Origin: Bacteroidales bacterium 6E
Lineage (GTDB): Bacteria > Bacteroidota > Bacteroidia > Bacteroidales > Prolixibacteraceae
NCBI GenBank assembly: GCA_001270045.2
Contig: DF970690.1
Coordinates: forward strand, 344,369-408,368
Direction: 5' to 3'
Length of the DNA: 64,000 nucleotides
In this document: positions 1 to 10,245 of the stretch, piece by piece
Position numbering within the stretch: the first letter of the stretch is position 1
How the letters are laid out: each line of letters starts with the position of its first letter
Translations under genes and position numbers: made by a program
Notes under the pieces: generated by a model
The model's input: the letters and a program-made list of their open reading frames with translations, nothing else
The model's database searches: none
What the model was told of the DNA's origin: nothing

Positions 1-248
1 TAGGCCATTTGTATTCGTCCTCCAAGTTCTGGAAGGATCATAATTTTAAGATAATCATTCTCTAAAAATATGGCATTCCATTCCTTCATTATTCTATCAT
101 CAGTAATCTTCTCAACTACCGGATAGGGGTATACAACTCCACTACTCCCCTGGTAAACTCGTTTTTCAAGGAACATGGGATTCTTTTCTGGTAATCCATA
201 TCCATACGTTGGTAATAATACCTTTTCTTTCCAAGCTCTAACATTCAT
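1..248 (-). CDS. DUF5107 domain protein, N-terminal part (runs off the window)
   Basis: The minus strand from 248 to base 1 is open and gives about 82 residues starting MNVRAWKEKVLLPTYG. It contains NPMFLEKRVYQGSSG and ILPELGGRI, which are typical of the N-terminal domain of DUF5107 proteins, long proteins that often carry TPR repeats and sit in Bacteroidota sugar-utilisation loci. The ATG overlaps the TGA of the upstream MFS gene by four bases (ATGA), so the two are probably translationally coupled and this is the distal gene of the polysaccharide operon. The family has a fold resembling aldose epimerases or galactose-mutarotase-like domains, but its biochemical role is not established. The C-terminal part is outside the window. 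Confidence 0.8.
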   Translation of the reverse strand, partial: MNVRAWKEKVLLPTYGYGLPEKNPMFLEKRVYQGSSGVVYPYPVVEKITDDRIMKEWNAIFLENDYLKIMILPELGGRIQMA

Positions 249-1633
249 GAATATAAATTTTCTATTTCTTCAAGACTTTTTCCTTTTGTTTCAGGTAGGC
301 TTTTAAATATAAATAAGTAACCTACTATACTTATGATAGCATAAATCCAAAATGTACCCGCTGCCCCAAGTGCCTTATTTAATATTGGGAATGTATATGT
401 GAGTCCAAAAGAGGCTAGCCATAAAGAGGTAGTTGCAATGGCCATTGCCACACCTCTTATACGGTTTGGAAATATTTCCGAAAGAATCACCCAGGTTACA
501 GGGGCAAGAGTAAAGGCATATATTGCAATACTTATTACGACCAGAGACAGAATTATTATTCCTTGTAATTCCAAATAATAGCTAAATCCTAAAATCGTGT
601 ATATTATGGCAAGGCCAGAAGATCCGATAAGCATCATTTTCCTCCTACCAAGAGAATCAACTATTCGCATTGCCACAAGTGTAAAGACTAAATTAACGGA
701 GCCAGTAATTACCACATTCAATAACATTTCAGAAACTGAATAGCCTGCTGAACTAAACACTTCATCTGCATAATTGAAAATCACATTAATTCCACACCAT
801 TGTTGGTAGGCTGCCAAAACTATTCCTAATATCAGGAACGGGCGAAACTTCTTATTATAAAGAGTTTGCCAATCAACTTTACCTTTTACAAGCCCATTAA
901 GACTTTCATATATTCTACTTACTTCAAATTTTGCGTGTTCACTACCTCCTATTTTCTCCAAAACTTTGTACGAAGCTTCGACCTTTCCTAATCTGATTAA
1001 GAATCTTGGGCTTTCCGGAATTGAAAATGTTAGTAACAAGAAAGTAAATGCAGGTATTGCCTCTGCCCAAAACATCCAACGCCAGCCCATCTGTCCATTC
1101 CATGATAATTTGATAACTTCATCAGTAGTACCAGCAGGGACATGTTCTGCAATGAAAAAATTGACGATTTGAGCCGATAAAATGCCGATGACAATTGTGA
1201 GTTGATTAACTGAAACTAACCTGCCACGAATTTGAGATGGTGAAATTTCGGCGATATAAAGTGGAGAGGTTGCTGATGCTATCCCAATGGCTAATCCACC
1301 AAGAATCCGATAAATTATAAATGGATTATATGAATCCACAATACCTGTCCCGATAGCTGAAATCGCAAATAATAGGGCAGAAAATTTCAATAGCAGCACT
1401 CTGCCATAACGGTCTGAAAGATATCCAGAAAACAATGCGCCAAATAAGCAACCAAGTAAGGCGCTACTCATTGCAAAGCCTTGATGGACTGGAGAATTAA
1501 CGATATCAAAGTATCTTTCATAAAAAGGCTTTGCTCCTCCAATAACCACCCAATCATAACCAAACAGTAAGCCACCAAGTGCTGAAACCAATGTAATTCT
1601 GATAATAAATTCTCTATTAAAATTCGCATCCAT
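245..1633 (-). CDS. MFS sugar porter (sugar:H+ symporter family)
   Basis: This 462-residue integral inner-membrane protein has about 12 hydrophobic segments and the hallmark motifs of the MFS sugar-porter family. They are RILGGLAIGIASATSPLYIA in the first half, PESPRFLIRLGK before the central loop, DSLGRRK between helices 8 and 9, and the C-terminal PETKGKSLEEIE. The length is normal for the family. It probably imports a monosaccharide released by the neighbouring glycosidases across the inner membrane; which sugar cannot be read from the sequence, although the two fucosidase-type enzymes upstream make a deoxyhexose or galactose plausible. It lies 173 bases downstream of the GH95-type gene and overlaps the following DUF5107 gene by four bases. 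Confidence 0.93.
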   Translation of the reverse strand: MDANFNREFIIRITLVSALGGLLFGYDWVVIGGAKPFYERYFDIVNSPVHQGFAMSSALLGCLFGALFSGYLSDRYGRVLLLKFSALLFAISAIGTGIVDSYNPFIIYRILGGLAIGIASATSPLYIAEISPSQIRGRLVSVNQLTIVIGILSAQIVNFFIAEHVPAGTTDEVIKLSWNGQMGWRWMFWAEAIPAFTFLLLTFSIPESPRFLIRLGKVEASYKVLEKIGGSEHAKFEVSRIYESLNGLVKGKVDWQTLYNKKFRPFLILGIVLAAYQQWCGINVIFNYADEVFSSAGYSVSEMLLNVVITGSVNLVFTLVAMRIVDSLGRRKMMLIGSSGLAIIYTILGFSYYLELQGIIILSLVVISIAIYAFTLAPVTWVILSEIFPNRIRGVAMAIATTSLWLASFGLTYTFPILNKALGAAGTFWIYAIISIVGYLFIFKSLPETKGKSLEEIENLYS

Positions 1634-1760
1634 GTAAATTCATCTTAGGGCATGATTGTCAGATAATTGAAAATCACATATAAATTTGAAAAGCAAGCAG
1701 TGAAATAAAATAACCAAGAATATTTTTAATGCATCATTCACAGTATAAGGTTTGTTATTT

Positions 1761-1775
1761 ATCATGATTCATGAT
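1761..1775. promoter_or_regulatory. Small palindrome upstream of the MFS gene
   Basis: The 173-base gap between the GH95-type gene and the MFS porter is the largest inside this operon. It contains ATCATGATTCATGAT, a perfect inverted repeat of 7-base arms around one central base. It could be an operator or the base of an RNA hairpin; position and symmetry are the only evidence. Confidence 0.3.
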
Positions 1776-1806
1776 TAACAGATTAATCTAATGGTAAATT
1801 TATGCA

Positions 1807-4110
1807 TTAATGGTTTGGTTCGATTATCACTGTTTGACCCCTTTTCATTTGGATATATAAAATACTGTCCTGTTTTAGCATCTTGCCTCCAATTGTTTTG
1901 AAATCAGTACTTTTATAAGGATTTTTTAATTGGAGAACTCCACTGTTTTCTGAGTATATCTCAACTTTTTCCACCTCGCCATTTACCTTGTCAGCCGAAA
2001 CGATAAATGCACCATTGGTTCGGAATTTTTGAAAGGATATATCTTTCCAATTTGAAGGGATGGCAGGAAAAAGATGAATAATACCTGTATGGCTTTGCAA
2101 CAACATTTCTTGTACTGCAGAAGCAAACGCGAAATTTCCTTCAAGTGTAAAAGGCCTATAATGAAAATTTGAATAACCTTCTAAACATTGATCGCCGTTA
2201 ACATGGAAAGAATTATCAAGGCAAAAGCATCGGGCAAAAATCCGTAAAGTTTCTGCAGCCTTATCACCATCCAATGCGCGTGCATATAAATTCGCAAGCC
2301 AACTATATGAATATCCTGTCCATCCTTCCGGACCATACTTTTCCAGACTTGCAATGGTAGCCTTAATAATTTCTCTATCATCTTCGTTATTACCCCAGTC
2401 AATTATTCCAAGAGGATGCCATGCCAACAGGTGAGAAAAATGACGGTGCGATTTCATATAAGGGTAGCCTGGAGCAATCCCCAAGCCTCCGGTTTCATCA
2501 ATTGACAAATCAGGCCATTGGTTGAGAATCTCATACCACCTCTTTGCCTCTTCATTTTCCCCCAACTCTTCAGCCATTTCGGCAGCTTTTTCAAATGTCC
2601 ATCGAATGAGACCTAAGTCAAAGTTTGTTGTCATTTGAAACCACGCATCAATGTTGTTGTCATTTATTTCGGGGCTTGCACTAATAGGTAACTTTCTCTT
2701 TCCCGTTTGGTCAAATACCGAAACTTCATCAAGATATATTGCAACATCTTTTATCCAGGGATATGCCCTGGTCCTTAAAAAAGATTCATCTCCCGAATAC
2801 CGCCAATGAAGATAAAAGTGGTGTGCCAACCAGGAAGAAACTGTTGGGCCAAAGGCGTATTGAATCCATCCACCCATAGGTTTTCCTTCAAGAGTCGAAA
2901 CACCAGGCACATTTAATCCTGCAGTTCCAAAATATGATTTTGTGTAATTTTTAAAGGTTTCCCTATTTTTCCATAGCCAATTAATATAACCCAATTCCAG
3001 ATCCAAATGATTGCCAGTATACGATGGCCAGTAACTAAGTTGTGTGTTTAGGTCATGATGATAATCTCCCTTCCACGGAGGTAGTTTACCATTGTCAGCT
3101 GTCCATACTGATTGTAAGGAGATAGGCGGAGCATCTGGCCTTGCAGCTGAACCAAATTTATACATTTCCAAAAAATACTGCCTTTCCAACAATGAATCCG
3201 GAATCATTAAAGACGATTTATTCCAATACTTTTGCCACCAATCACAATGATCAGAAAACGAACTGGCAAATCCTAAGCTTTCAAGTCTTTTTAAAACTTG
3301 CGATTCTGCTGATTCTCCATCCCTTTTGATTGACTCCGATGTCGTAATGCTCCATACGCCTGTAACAGTTTTTTCTTCCTTAATCCAATTTACAGCGACT
3401 TCATAACCAAAATCATCCCAGCATGGCTGTCGATATACTTGCAGGGTACCTTTGGATTCCACAACTCCTTGAGAATAGTCAAGTCTTCTTAATTCTTGTC
3501 CATCTACAGGGTTATCTTCCATTCCAGATTCATCTTTATTATAATCAGGTGGCACAATTCTTAGATGAAAGTTGCCAGGTACATTTGTAAATCTAAACCA
3601 ACCAGCATTATCTTCAGCATGTATGAAAACTTCCATTTTTGTCCCTGAATCCCACTCAACTGTACAAATGGCTTTTGAAATATCTAATCTTGAGCTAATG
3701 ACATTGCCAAAATTGCCGATTTCAACTTCGAGTCCTGCCCCGGGGAGTTTTGTAGGTGCTGGCATCTTATCATAGGGTGTATCGAATAAATCCTGAACAA
3801 TTTTATAATTTGAGTTAATCACTTGCTCCTGAACCCATTGATATTTGAATTCCGAACGATTTATGTTGTCAACGGGACGCAGGTCCCAGAGGTCAGCTCT
3901 ATCAAGAGAAAATCGCACCCGATCATCCTTTTTCCAAATTAATGCACCAAGCATTCCATTTCCTAATGGAATAGCTTCATCCCATCTTGCAGGTAATTCT
4001 GAGAATATCAAATCGTGATCAGAAATTGGCAAAACAGTTGATCTATTCTTAGAACATGCAATGGCAATAAGCAATGCAATTGAAATTAAAATGTATTGAT
4101 ATCTAATCAT
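1807..4110 (-). CDS. GH95-type glycoside hydrolase lipoprotein (alpha-L-fucosidase/galactosidase family)
   Basis: The 767-residue protein starts with a lipoprotein signal peptide ending LLIAIAC, so it is membrane-anchored in the periplasm or on the cell surface. Residues about 35-60 carry the GH95-like N-terminal pattern ARWDEAIPLGNGMLGALIW. The (alpha/alpha)6-barrel part shows SLQSVWTADNG, the YHHDLNTQLSYWP block near residue 352 (family pattern NxN..YWP), SASPEIND near 480 and HRHFSHLLAWHPLG. A C-terminal beta domain follows (HLFPAIPSNW). GH95 enzymes remove terminal alpha-L-fucose (1,2-linked) or alpha-L-galactose by inversion. The middle block has DLN where classical members have NIN, so specificity may differ. 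It is 15 bases downstream of the GH2 gene in the same operon. Confidence 0.8.
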   Translation of the reverse strand: MIRYQYILISIALLIAIACSKNRSTVLPISDHDLIFSELPARWDEAIPLGNGMLGALIWKKDDRVRFSLDRADLWDLRPVDNINRSEFKYQWVQEQVINSNYKIVQDLFDTPYDKMPAPTKLPGAGLEVEIGNFGNVISSRLDISKAICTVEWDSGTKMEVFIHAEDNAGWFRFTNVPGNFHLRIVPPDYNKDESGMEDNPVDGQELRRLDYSQGVVESKGTLQVYRQPCWDDFGYEVAVNWIKEEKTVTGVWSITTSESIKRDGESAESQVLKRLESLGFASSFSDHCDWWQKYWNKSSLMIPDSLLERQYFLEMYKFGSAARPDAPPISLQSVWTADNGKLPPWKGDYHHDLNTQLSYWPSYTGNHLDLELGYINWLWKNRETFKNYTKSYFGTAGLNVPGVSTLEGKPMGGWIQYAFGPTVSSWLAHHFYLHWRYSGDESFLRTRAYPWIKDVAIYLDEVSVFDQTGKRKLPISASPEINDNNIDAWFQMTTNFDLGLIRWTFEKAAEMAEELGENEEAKRWYEILNQWPDLSIDETGGLGIAPGYPYMKSHRHFSHLLAWHPLGIIDWGNNEDDREIIKATIASLEKYGPEGWTGYSYSWLANLYARALDGDKAAETLRIFARCFCLDNSFHVNGDQCLEGYSNFHYRPFTLEGNFAFASAVQEMLLQSHTGIIHLFPAIPSNWKDISFQKFRTNGAFIVSADKVNGEVEKVEIYSENSGVLQLKNPYKSTDFKTIGGKMLKQDSILYIQMKRGQTVIIEPNH

Positions 4111-4125
4111 GAAGAGCTTAATGTT

Positions 4126-7100
4126 TTATTCTTTCACCAATATTAACTTTGTTATCATCAGGTTAGGGCCGCTGTCAACCGCCGTCTTAAGCCTTAGGGT
4201 GCCATCATTGCTATCTTCTCGCATCACATGAAATTTTACCCAGACACCATCCTTGTCATGCTTGTCAAGCTTAGTCTTTCTCCCTTCAAATTCCAATGTT
4301 CCTGATCTACCAATGTTGTTCCAATCGTGAAAATGGGCGTATAATGTTCCAAGAAATCCTTCTGGACAGTCAATTTCAATTTCCATTTGTCTCCCATGCC
4401 ATGCTGTCCCTTTGTTATCTTTCCAGATCCCATCGCTTACGACATGATAATCAGTTCCATTAGCCACATTAAGCCTATCCCATTTTTTGTCCCATTTAAC
4501 ACTCTTGTTTTGATCATTCAATTCTTTACCAGCATCGACATCTAATATTGCACCCTCAAACTCAGTACTTAATATTGTTTGGTCAGCTCTTGGTACAATT
4601 GGCAATAGTTCAAGAATCCAGTCAGAATTTACCTCTTGCTTTGGATTAAATGCATTGCTTTTCATATAACCCAATAAACTTTGCTTCAATTGATTAGAAA
4701 CAGGCAAGCCTGAGTTAAGATTATAGCCACATACCAATAACTTGCCTTTGCCAACTTTTAATTCAAAGATGGATCCTACTTTATTGCTACGATGAAAATC
4801 ATCTACGGGTTGAGCTAGTGGCCTATACTCAGATGGTAAATCATTAATTATGAAACCCCTGGCATCACTGGAGATGGTTTCCCATTGCCAATCACTATGA
4901 TAGGAGGTCGGGAATTCATTGAATGCAGGATGATTATTCTGCACAAGTAAACCTATGCACGTCTTACCCTGACCGGGGAAAAAGGTTAATGACCAATAAA
5001 GAGGATAAAAATGAGCATTTACTGAGGTCTCGCTTGTCCCCAGGTTATTTGAAATCAGCAATACATTTAATCCGCTTTGAAGCTTTTCCAGGACTTCTTG
5101 GTTCCAGTCAGCGGTAACTAATACACTTTCTGCGTTTGAAGTGTTATTCTCATAGTCTGGATATACCCAGATATTCCATTGATTTAAAAAGTCGGTTCCA
5201 TCCACCTTAATGGTTATCGTAAGCTTTTCTGCTTTATTGATCCCATTTAACGGAAAACTTATATTGCCTATGTCTGATAAAGTTCCAACTTGGAATTCTC
5301 TTTTGGGGAATAATCCGCTACCAAGAGTATGACCACTAGAGTTTGTAATAGACCATTCACATTCATTATTAAGCTTGGTATGCCCATGATGTGCCAATTG
5401 TGCAGAAGCATTAAAAACCTCATTATTCAGCCAAACAAATTTCTCAAACCTAAGAATCGGCACAGTTGAATTGTGATGTTTTCTGAATTTCTCAGGAGAT
5501 GTAATGCCTTTTTCACCCCAATGGCTGTCAAGCCATCCAATTAAGGCTTCACCTTGTCCCTGATAATCCTGCATGCTCAATAATTGAATACCGGCACAAC
5601 TTGGAGTTCTTAGAAATGATTCAATTTCATATTTATACATGATCTGATTTAAGGCACCTGATGCTAATGAAAAATCAACATCTTGATCCCTAACCCCATT
5701 TGCTTCGGCCAGCATTTTAAGATCTTCAAGGTTTCGGGCCTTTAAAACACCTGTATATTTTTCAATTTCCGCCCATTTGGGATAAACAGGCCATTGACCA
5801 ATCTCATGGGCAATTATTGGAATATTCATCTTGCCATAAGTATCTTCAAAATCCCAATCTGTTCGTGCTCCGTTTAAGCCTCTTGTGCGACCTACTTCAG
5901 GGATATGATGGGTCACTGAGTAATCATCCGTTTCATTAATTTGACGAGCGGTTGAAGCAGCATATAATCTCCTTGGATCTTTAACCTTCAAGGCCCCAAT
6001 CCATTTATTTAATTCTACGAAGTCAGCATTCCCTAATTCATTTCCGATACAAAACATGGTGAATGAAGGATGATTTCCATAAAAATCAACAACCCTATTC
6101 ATTTCGGATACAACAAAACTATCACGGACGGCATCTTTGCCCAAACCTGCCGGATGTCCCTTCGTATCCATTTCAGGACGGCCTTGGGCAACCATATCTG
6201 TGCTCATCCACCAATCAATCCAAATCGAAGCTTCAGCCTGTATATATATCCCCATTCGGTTAGCAGCACGAAAGGCTGCCTCAGGCGGACACCACGAGTG
6301 AAATCGCACGTGATTCAATCCATAATCCTTATATTTTTGAAAGATATCCATCCAATCTTTCAAATCACAGGAGGGATAACCTTTAAGCGGGAAATGAATA
6401 CAATCCAGGTTTCCTCTCAAGAATACAGGCATACCATTTATCAATACCTTGGTGCCATCATGGCTAACTTCATAATAGCCAAATTCATTCTCGTAATGAC
6501 TAACCAATTTCCCTGATGTCAAGGTTAGATCCAGATTATAAACAACGGGGGAATTTTCACTCCATTTTTCGAGCTTCCCATTTAAGGGGACGGTAACATA
6601 GAATTTGTTTTGCCCATAAAACTCACTTACAAGAACATGGTTTTTGATTATCCTTCTGCCAGAAGGAATATTCTTTATTGAATAGTTAATTGTGACATCG
6701 TCAACTGGCTCTGTGTTCAAGGTGACCTCAAATTTTATTTCATCTTTTGAAAGATCAGGGAAAGTCCGGACAGACAGAATCCTCAATTGATCATGTGCAC
6801 TTAATTCAATACGTCCAACTATTCCGTTCCAAATACTTTGAGTATAATCGGAATATGCGTGGCCTTTATCTCCTATGTTATGGATCATTGTGTTGTCAAC
6901 CATAACGGACAATATATGTTTGCCAGGAGACAGTTTCCCAATATAATGGACATGAGGTGTGCCTATTGCATCTCGACTGCTCACTTCATTACCATCAACA
7001 AATATTACAGATTTCCAAAGGACACGCTCCAGGAATAACTCAAGCTCCTTATCTGCCCACTCTTCAGGGACTGTTATCGTTTTTTCATACCAGGCTTTGC

Positions 7101-7362
7101 CAATATATTTATATTCGGGCGTGAGTATTCCATAATCTGATCCAATAGACTTTTTCCCATATCCATTTTCAGCCAATGAGCCGGGCAACTTAATCTTTCC
7201 TTCAGTCTTGGATGAAATACTATTTGTAACGTACTCATTATTTGAATCAAGCCTTACATTCCATTCGCCTTTCAGATCAATCCTGGAATTAGGCTGACTG
7301 TCAAAACACCCAGTAAATAGAATAACTGTAACGATAACAAGTGCAATAGTTGTACATCTCAT
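4126..7362 (-). CDS. GH2-family glycoside hydrolase lipoprotein
   Basis: The 1078-residue protein has a signal peptide with lipobox FTGC (Cys19). The N-terminal jelly-roll (about 29-190) contains LKGEWNVRLD and IKLPGSLAENG, followed by an Ig-like domain and a TIM barrel (about 300-640). The GH2 acid/base motif is GNELG with Glu442, and a likely nucleophile is Glu520 in PIIAHEIGQW. About 400 further residues form extra beta domains, so it is a long GH2 like those of many Bacteroidota loci. GH2 members are beta-galactosidases, beta-glucuronidases, beta-mannosidases or related exo-enzymes; I cannot choose among them by eye. It lies between the GH29 fusion and GH95-type genes with 15-40 base gaps, so it is co-transcribed with them. 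Confidence 0.88.
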   Translation of the reverse strand: MRCTTIALVIVTVILFTGCFDSQPNSRIDLKGEWNVRLDSNNEYVTNSISSKTEGKIKLPGSLAENGYGKKSIGSDYGILTPEYKYIGKAWYEKTITVPEEWADKELELFLERVLWKSVIFVDGNEVSSRDAIGTPHVHYIGKLSPGKHILSVMVDNTMIHNIGDKGHAYSDYTQSIWNGIVGRIELSAHDQLRILSVRTFPDLSKDEIKFEVTLNTEPVDDVTINYSIKNIPSGRRIIKNHVLVSEFYGQNKFYVTVPLNGKLEKWSENSPVVYNLDLTLTSGKLVSHYENEFGYYEVSHDGTKVLINGMPVFLRGNLDCIHFPLKGYPSCDLKDWMDIFQKYKDYGLNHVRFHSWCPPEAAFRAANRMGIYIQAEASIWIDWWMSTDMVAQGRPEMDTKGHPAGLGKDAVRDSFVVSEMNRVVDFYGNHPSFTMFCIGNELGNADFVELNKWIGALKVKDPRRLYAASTARQINETDDYSVTHHIPEVGRTRGLNGARTDWDFEDTYGKMNIPIIAHEIGQWPVYPKWAEIEKYTGVLKARNLEDLKMLAEANGVRDQDVDFSLASGALNQIMYKYEIESFLRTPSCAGIQLLSMQDYQGQGEALIGWLDSHWGEKGITSPEKFRKHHNSTVPILRFEKFVWLNNEVFNASAQLAHHGHTKLNNECEWSITNSSGHTLGSGLFPKREFQVGTLSDIGNISFPLNGINKAEKLTITIKVDGTDFLNQWNIWVYPDYENNTSNAESVLVTADWNQEVLEKLQSGLNVLLISNNLGTSETSVNAHFYPLYWSLTFFPGQGKTCIGLLVQNNHPAFNEFPTSYHSDWQWETISSDARGFIINDLPSEYRPLAQPVDDFHRSNKVGSIFELKVGKGKLLVCGYNLNSGLPVSNQLKQSLLGYMKSNAFNPKQEVNSDWILELLPIVPRADQTILSTEFEGAILDVDAGKELNDQNKSVKWDKKWDRLNVANGTDYHVVSDGIWKDNKGTAWHGRQMEIEIDCPEGFLGTLYAHFHDWNNIGRSGTLEFEGRKTKLDKHDKDGVWVKFHVMREDSNDGTLRLKTAVDSGPNLMITKLILVKE

Positions 7363-7402
7363 ATTCTTGTTTTTTGGATTGGGATAAAGGTTTATTGAGA
7401 AT

Positions 7403-9733
7403 TTAGTACAAGGATATTTTCCTGATTCTTGGTGGTTGGGACGTATCGGTAAAAATTATTCGCAATTGATCAGAATTCGTTTGGTCAAATGTCTGGATTC
7501 GCTTTCTGCCTATTGTAATTCCTTCAGTTAAAAGATCCCATTTATTGCTTCTCAGTATCTCAACTTGATAGCCTTTGACGTTTTGTCCGTATGTCAAGTC
7601 TTCTTCGAGCTCCAAATATTGGATTTTGGCATAGTCTTTTAATTTAATTTCAATTGAACCATCCATAACTTCAGGATAATCTACACTATACAATGGATTT
7701 TTGAATTTCGATTTAACCAAATCACCAAAAGATTTCAAACGGTTTACTTCTGTCAGAGGAATTAAACCACTTGTGTCAGGTGTCATATTTACCAGAAGAT
7801 TGGATCCTCTGCCAATACTCTCCAAATAGGCATTAAACAATTCAGTCTCATTTTTCAATGTTGCATCCGAATCTGATTTCCAAAACCATGTATCCCTTGT
7901 ATGGATATTTGCCTCAGCAGCTATCCAACCCAAATTTTCCGGACCTACCCAGCTTGTTTTCCAATTGTCATTTGTTACACAATTCCATAATGGATATGGA
8001 GCCCATCCTTGCTCACTGCCAGACCATCGTATATCGGGTCTGGTTCCTCCAAAAACAACCGCATCAGGTTGCAATTGATTAATCATGGCTTTAATTGCAT
8101 CTCCATAAAAAGTTCCATTTGGCCTCATGCTTATAGGATCCCTTACATCCCAACCGAATGGATCATAAGCCCCATCAAACCATATAATGTCAATTTCCCC
8201 ATAAGCCGTAAGCAATTCCCTTAATTGTTCAAGAAAAACGGGGAAGTAAGCATGAACATCTCCGATAACCTTCCTTTCACCCAAAGGATCTCCTGTACTC
8301 ATACAACCAAAGTGCTTGTCTCCTCCAGAAAGATAAATGCCAGGCTTCACACCATGCTTTCTGCATGCTGCAACAAATTCTGCAATTACATCACCATTTC
8401 CATTTTTCCACGGAGAATTCTTAACTGAATAATCTGTTGTTTTGGTTGGCCACAAACAGAACCCGTTATGATGTTTTGCAGTTAAAACAATGTGCTTTGC
8501 ACCAAAGGAAATGGCAGTCTTAACCCACTGTTCTGCATCAATATTTCGTGGATTGAAAATGCTTGCTTCAGGCACTGTCATGAAATCTGACTCCGTATAT
8601 GTTGCGAGACCAAAGTGTATAAATGCACCCAATTGCCGTTCCTGATAATTCATTTGGTTTTTGGTAGGCTTGCAATTATCCTGATTATCCTGGGGCATCA
8701 ATGCCATTTTACTGTCGTTTGGGGCAACGAGCACAGGAATCCAATCACCTTTATGTTTTGGTGCAACTAAATCAGAATTATCAGCCCTGTCAAAAAAACA
8801 TTCAAATAATTCTTGTGGAGTTCCATCATAAGTTGCCCATTGCAAATCACCAGCGGTTGACTGGTCACTGCCAGTAAAGTAGATTATTGTTTGCCCCTTA
8901 AAATAGGTAAGCTCTGGGTCGGAAGCATTGCTTTCAGATATTGCCGGATTAATTAGCGGAATATTCTTGTGAGTCGAATCAAAGGTTAAAAATGGCCTTT
9001 CAATTGGTGCATCTTCCCATTCTTTAAGATCCTTTGATCTGGTAATTCTTGTTTCAAACCCAACACCAATGTTTTGCAGGTACAATGTATAGTAAAAACC
9101 ACCTTCAAAGTAAAGAGCTGGTCCACCTACATATTTATCCTTACCATATACTCCGTCTTCAATTTCTACCCAATCCGTTAAATTTTGTGATTTATAATAC
9201 TTGAAAGTAAAAGCAGGCCATCTATTGTCATTTGTTTCAACCAGCAAAACAAAACCTGTGTCATCCTTGCAGACAGCGGTATTGTATATAAACTCTTCGC
9301 CAAATGTGCGATAGACCGTAATCGGCTTGGTCCATTTTTTCAGATCCCTTGAACTAACCATTGTCAGTTCCTGTATTTGTCTCCAAGGTTTATCAATTCC
9401 ATAATTTCCTGCAAAAACATATACAGTTCCATTTGATACCAAGACGGTTCCAAAACCATGATTTTTAAGTGGTATGGAAATGACTTTTGAACTCTCAATG
9501 TCACGGATTCTGATTTCATCCTCATTAAAATTATCCCCTGGCTTTCCCCTAGGTAACTCCCAAAATCTTTGATTGTTCTCCAGAATATACAATCTATCTT
9601 TAAAAACGAACGGTGATGTCTCAACAAGTGGTGAACCCAATCTCCCTTGCTTAACAATGGGATTTACCCATTTTTGATTTGAAAAGCAAATCAAAGATGA
9701 AAGCGTGAAACATAAGAATATAAGTTTTTTCAT
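7403..9733 (-). CDS. Propeller (GH43/GH117-like) - GH29 alpha-L-fucosidase fusion
   Basis: I start it at the ATG at 9733 (MKKLIFLCFTLSSLIC, a signal peptide); the frame stays open to 9781 but that would overlap the upstream gene. Counting from this start, residues about 20-340 look like a five-bladed beta-propeller of glycosidase type (SSRDLKKW, SDPELTYF, YFTGSDQS). Residues about 360-680 are a GH29 barrel: LGAFIHFGLATY, LTAKHHNGFCLW and IDIIWFDGAYD, whose Asp (about 520) is the expected nucleophile, then a C-terminal beta domain. GH29 enzymes are retaining alpha-L-fucosidases. A propeller fused ahead of a GH29 domain in one chain is unusual and suggests two-step trimming or a glycan-binding role for the propeller. 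It lies 11 bases after the lipoprotein gene. Confidence 0.85.
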   Translation of the reverse strand: MKKLIFLCFTLSSLICFSNQKWVNPIVKQGRLGSPLVETSPFVFKDRLYILENNQRFWELPRGKPGDNFNEDEIRIRDIESSKVISIPLKNHGFGTVLVSNGTVYVFAGNYGIDKPWRQIQELTMVSSRDLKKWTKPITVYRTFGEEFIYNTAVCKDDTGFVLLVETNDNRWPAFTFKYYKSQNLTDWVEIEDGVYGKDKYVGGPALYFEGGFYYTLYLQNIGVGFETRITRSKDLKEWEDAPIERPFLTFDSTHKNIPLINPAISESNASDPELTYFKGQTIIYFTGSDQSTAGDLQWATYDGTPQELFECFFDRADNSDLVAPKHKGDWIPVLVAPNDSKMALMPQDNQDNCKPTKNQMNYQERQLGAFIHFGLATYTESDFMTVPEASIFNPRNIDAEQWVKTAISFGAKHIVLTAKHHNGFCLWPTKTTDYSVKNSPWKNGNGDVIAEFVAACRKHGVKPGIYLSGGDKHFGCMSTGDPLGERKVIGDVHAYFPVFLEQLRELLTAYGEIDIIWFDGAYDPFGWDVRDPISMRPNGTFYGDAIKAMINQLQPDAVVFGGTRPDIRWSGSEQGWAPYPLWNCVTNDNWKTSWVGPENLGWIAAEANIHTRDTWFWKSDSDATLKNETELFNAYLESIGRGSNLLVNMTPDTSGLIPLTEVNRLKSFGDLVKSKFKNPLYSVDYPEVMDGSIEIKLKDYAKIQYLELEEDLTYGQNVKGYQVEILRSNKWDLLTEGITIGRKRIQTFDQTNSDQLRIIFTDTSQPPRIRKISLY

Positions 9734-9744
9734 CATGTAAGAAT

Positions 9745-10212
9745 TTATTGCTTTATAAATTCCAAAATCTTGATTGTCCATTCCTTTTTTGTTTTCCCAT
9801 CAGCCGCTATAACCTCATAATTTAAATTGCTTTGTGAAAAATCACCAATAGTACCAGGCACAGGAGTGGTGCCAATCGGTTTTATTGTAGCTGCATTTGA
9901 AATATTGCAAATCATTACCAATTTATTAAGCGCAACTTGAGATCGAACATCTGAAGGAAATGTTGATGATTGGGCAGGAACAACCAACTTAAATTCTATT
10001 GTGTTTTCGGTTGGATCAATTGCCAGATTTGTGACAGTTAATTGCTGTACCCGGAAACTGTTGGTTTGGGGATCAACCCAACGTGTTTCAAAATTGATTG
10101 ATGTAATATTTGCTTCATCAAAAACTGGAAGTTCATCTAGACCCCAGCGACAGGAAGCCATTGATATTAAAATAATTATAAGTAAATAATTATATAGCCT
10201 TTTCATAATCAC
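9745..10212 (-). CDS. Small surface lipoprotein of the SusCD locus (DUF5018-like)
   Basis: The 155-residue protein has a lipoprotein signal (IILISMASC, Cys about 21) and a single predicted beta-sandwich. Its C-terminal pattern YEVIAADGKTKKEWTIKI is typical of DUF5018-like domains that accompany SusC/SusD pairs. No catalytic motif is visible. By position (33 bases after susD, 11 bases before the fucosidase fusion) it is probably an accessory glycan-binding protein at the cell surface, the slot held by SusE/SusF in other loci. The start could be either of two nearby Met codons (10212 or 10206). Confidence 0.65.
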   Translation of the reverse strand: MIMKRLYNYLLIIILISMASCRWGLDELPVFDEANITSINFETRWVDPQTNSFRVQQLTVTNLAIDPTENTIEFKLVVPAQSSTFPSDVRSQVALNKLVMICNISNAATIKPIGTTPVPGTIGDFSQSNLNYEVIAADGKTKKEWTIKILEFIKQ

Positions 10213-10245
10213 TTGTATTTTTTGTTTTGATAAAATCTATATGTA

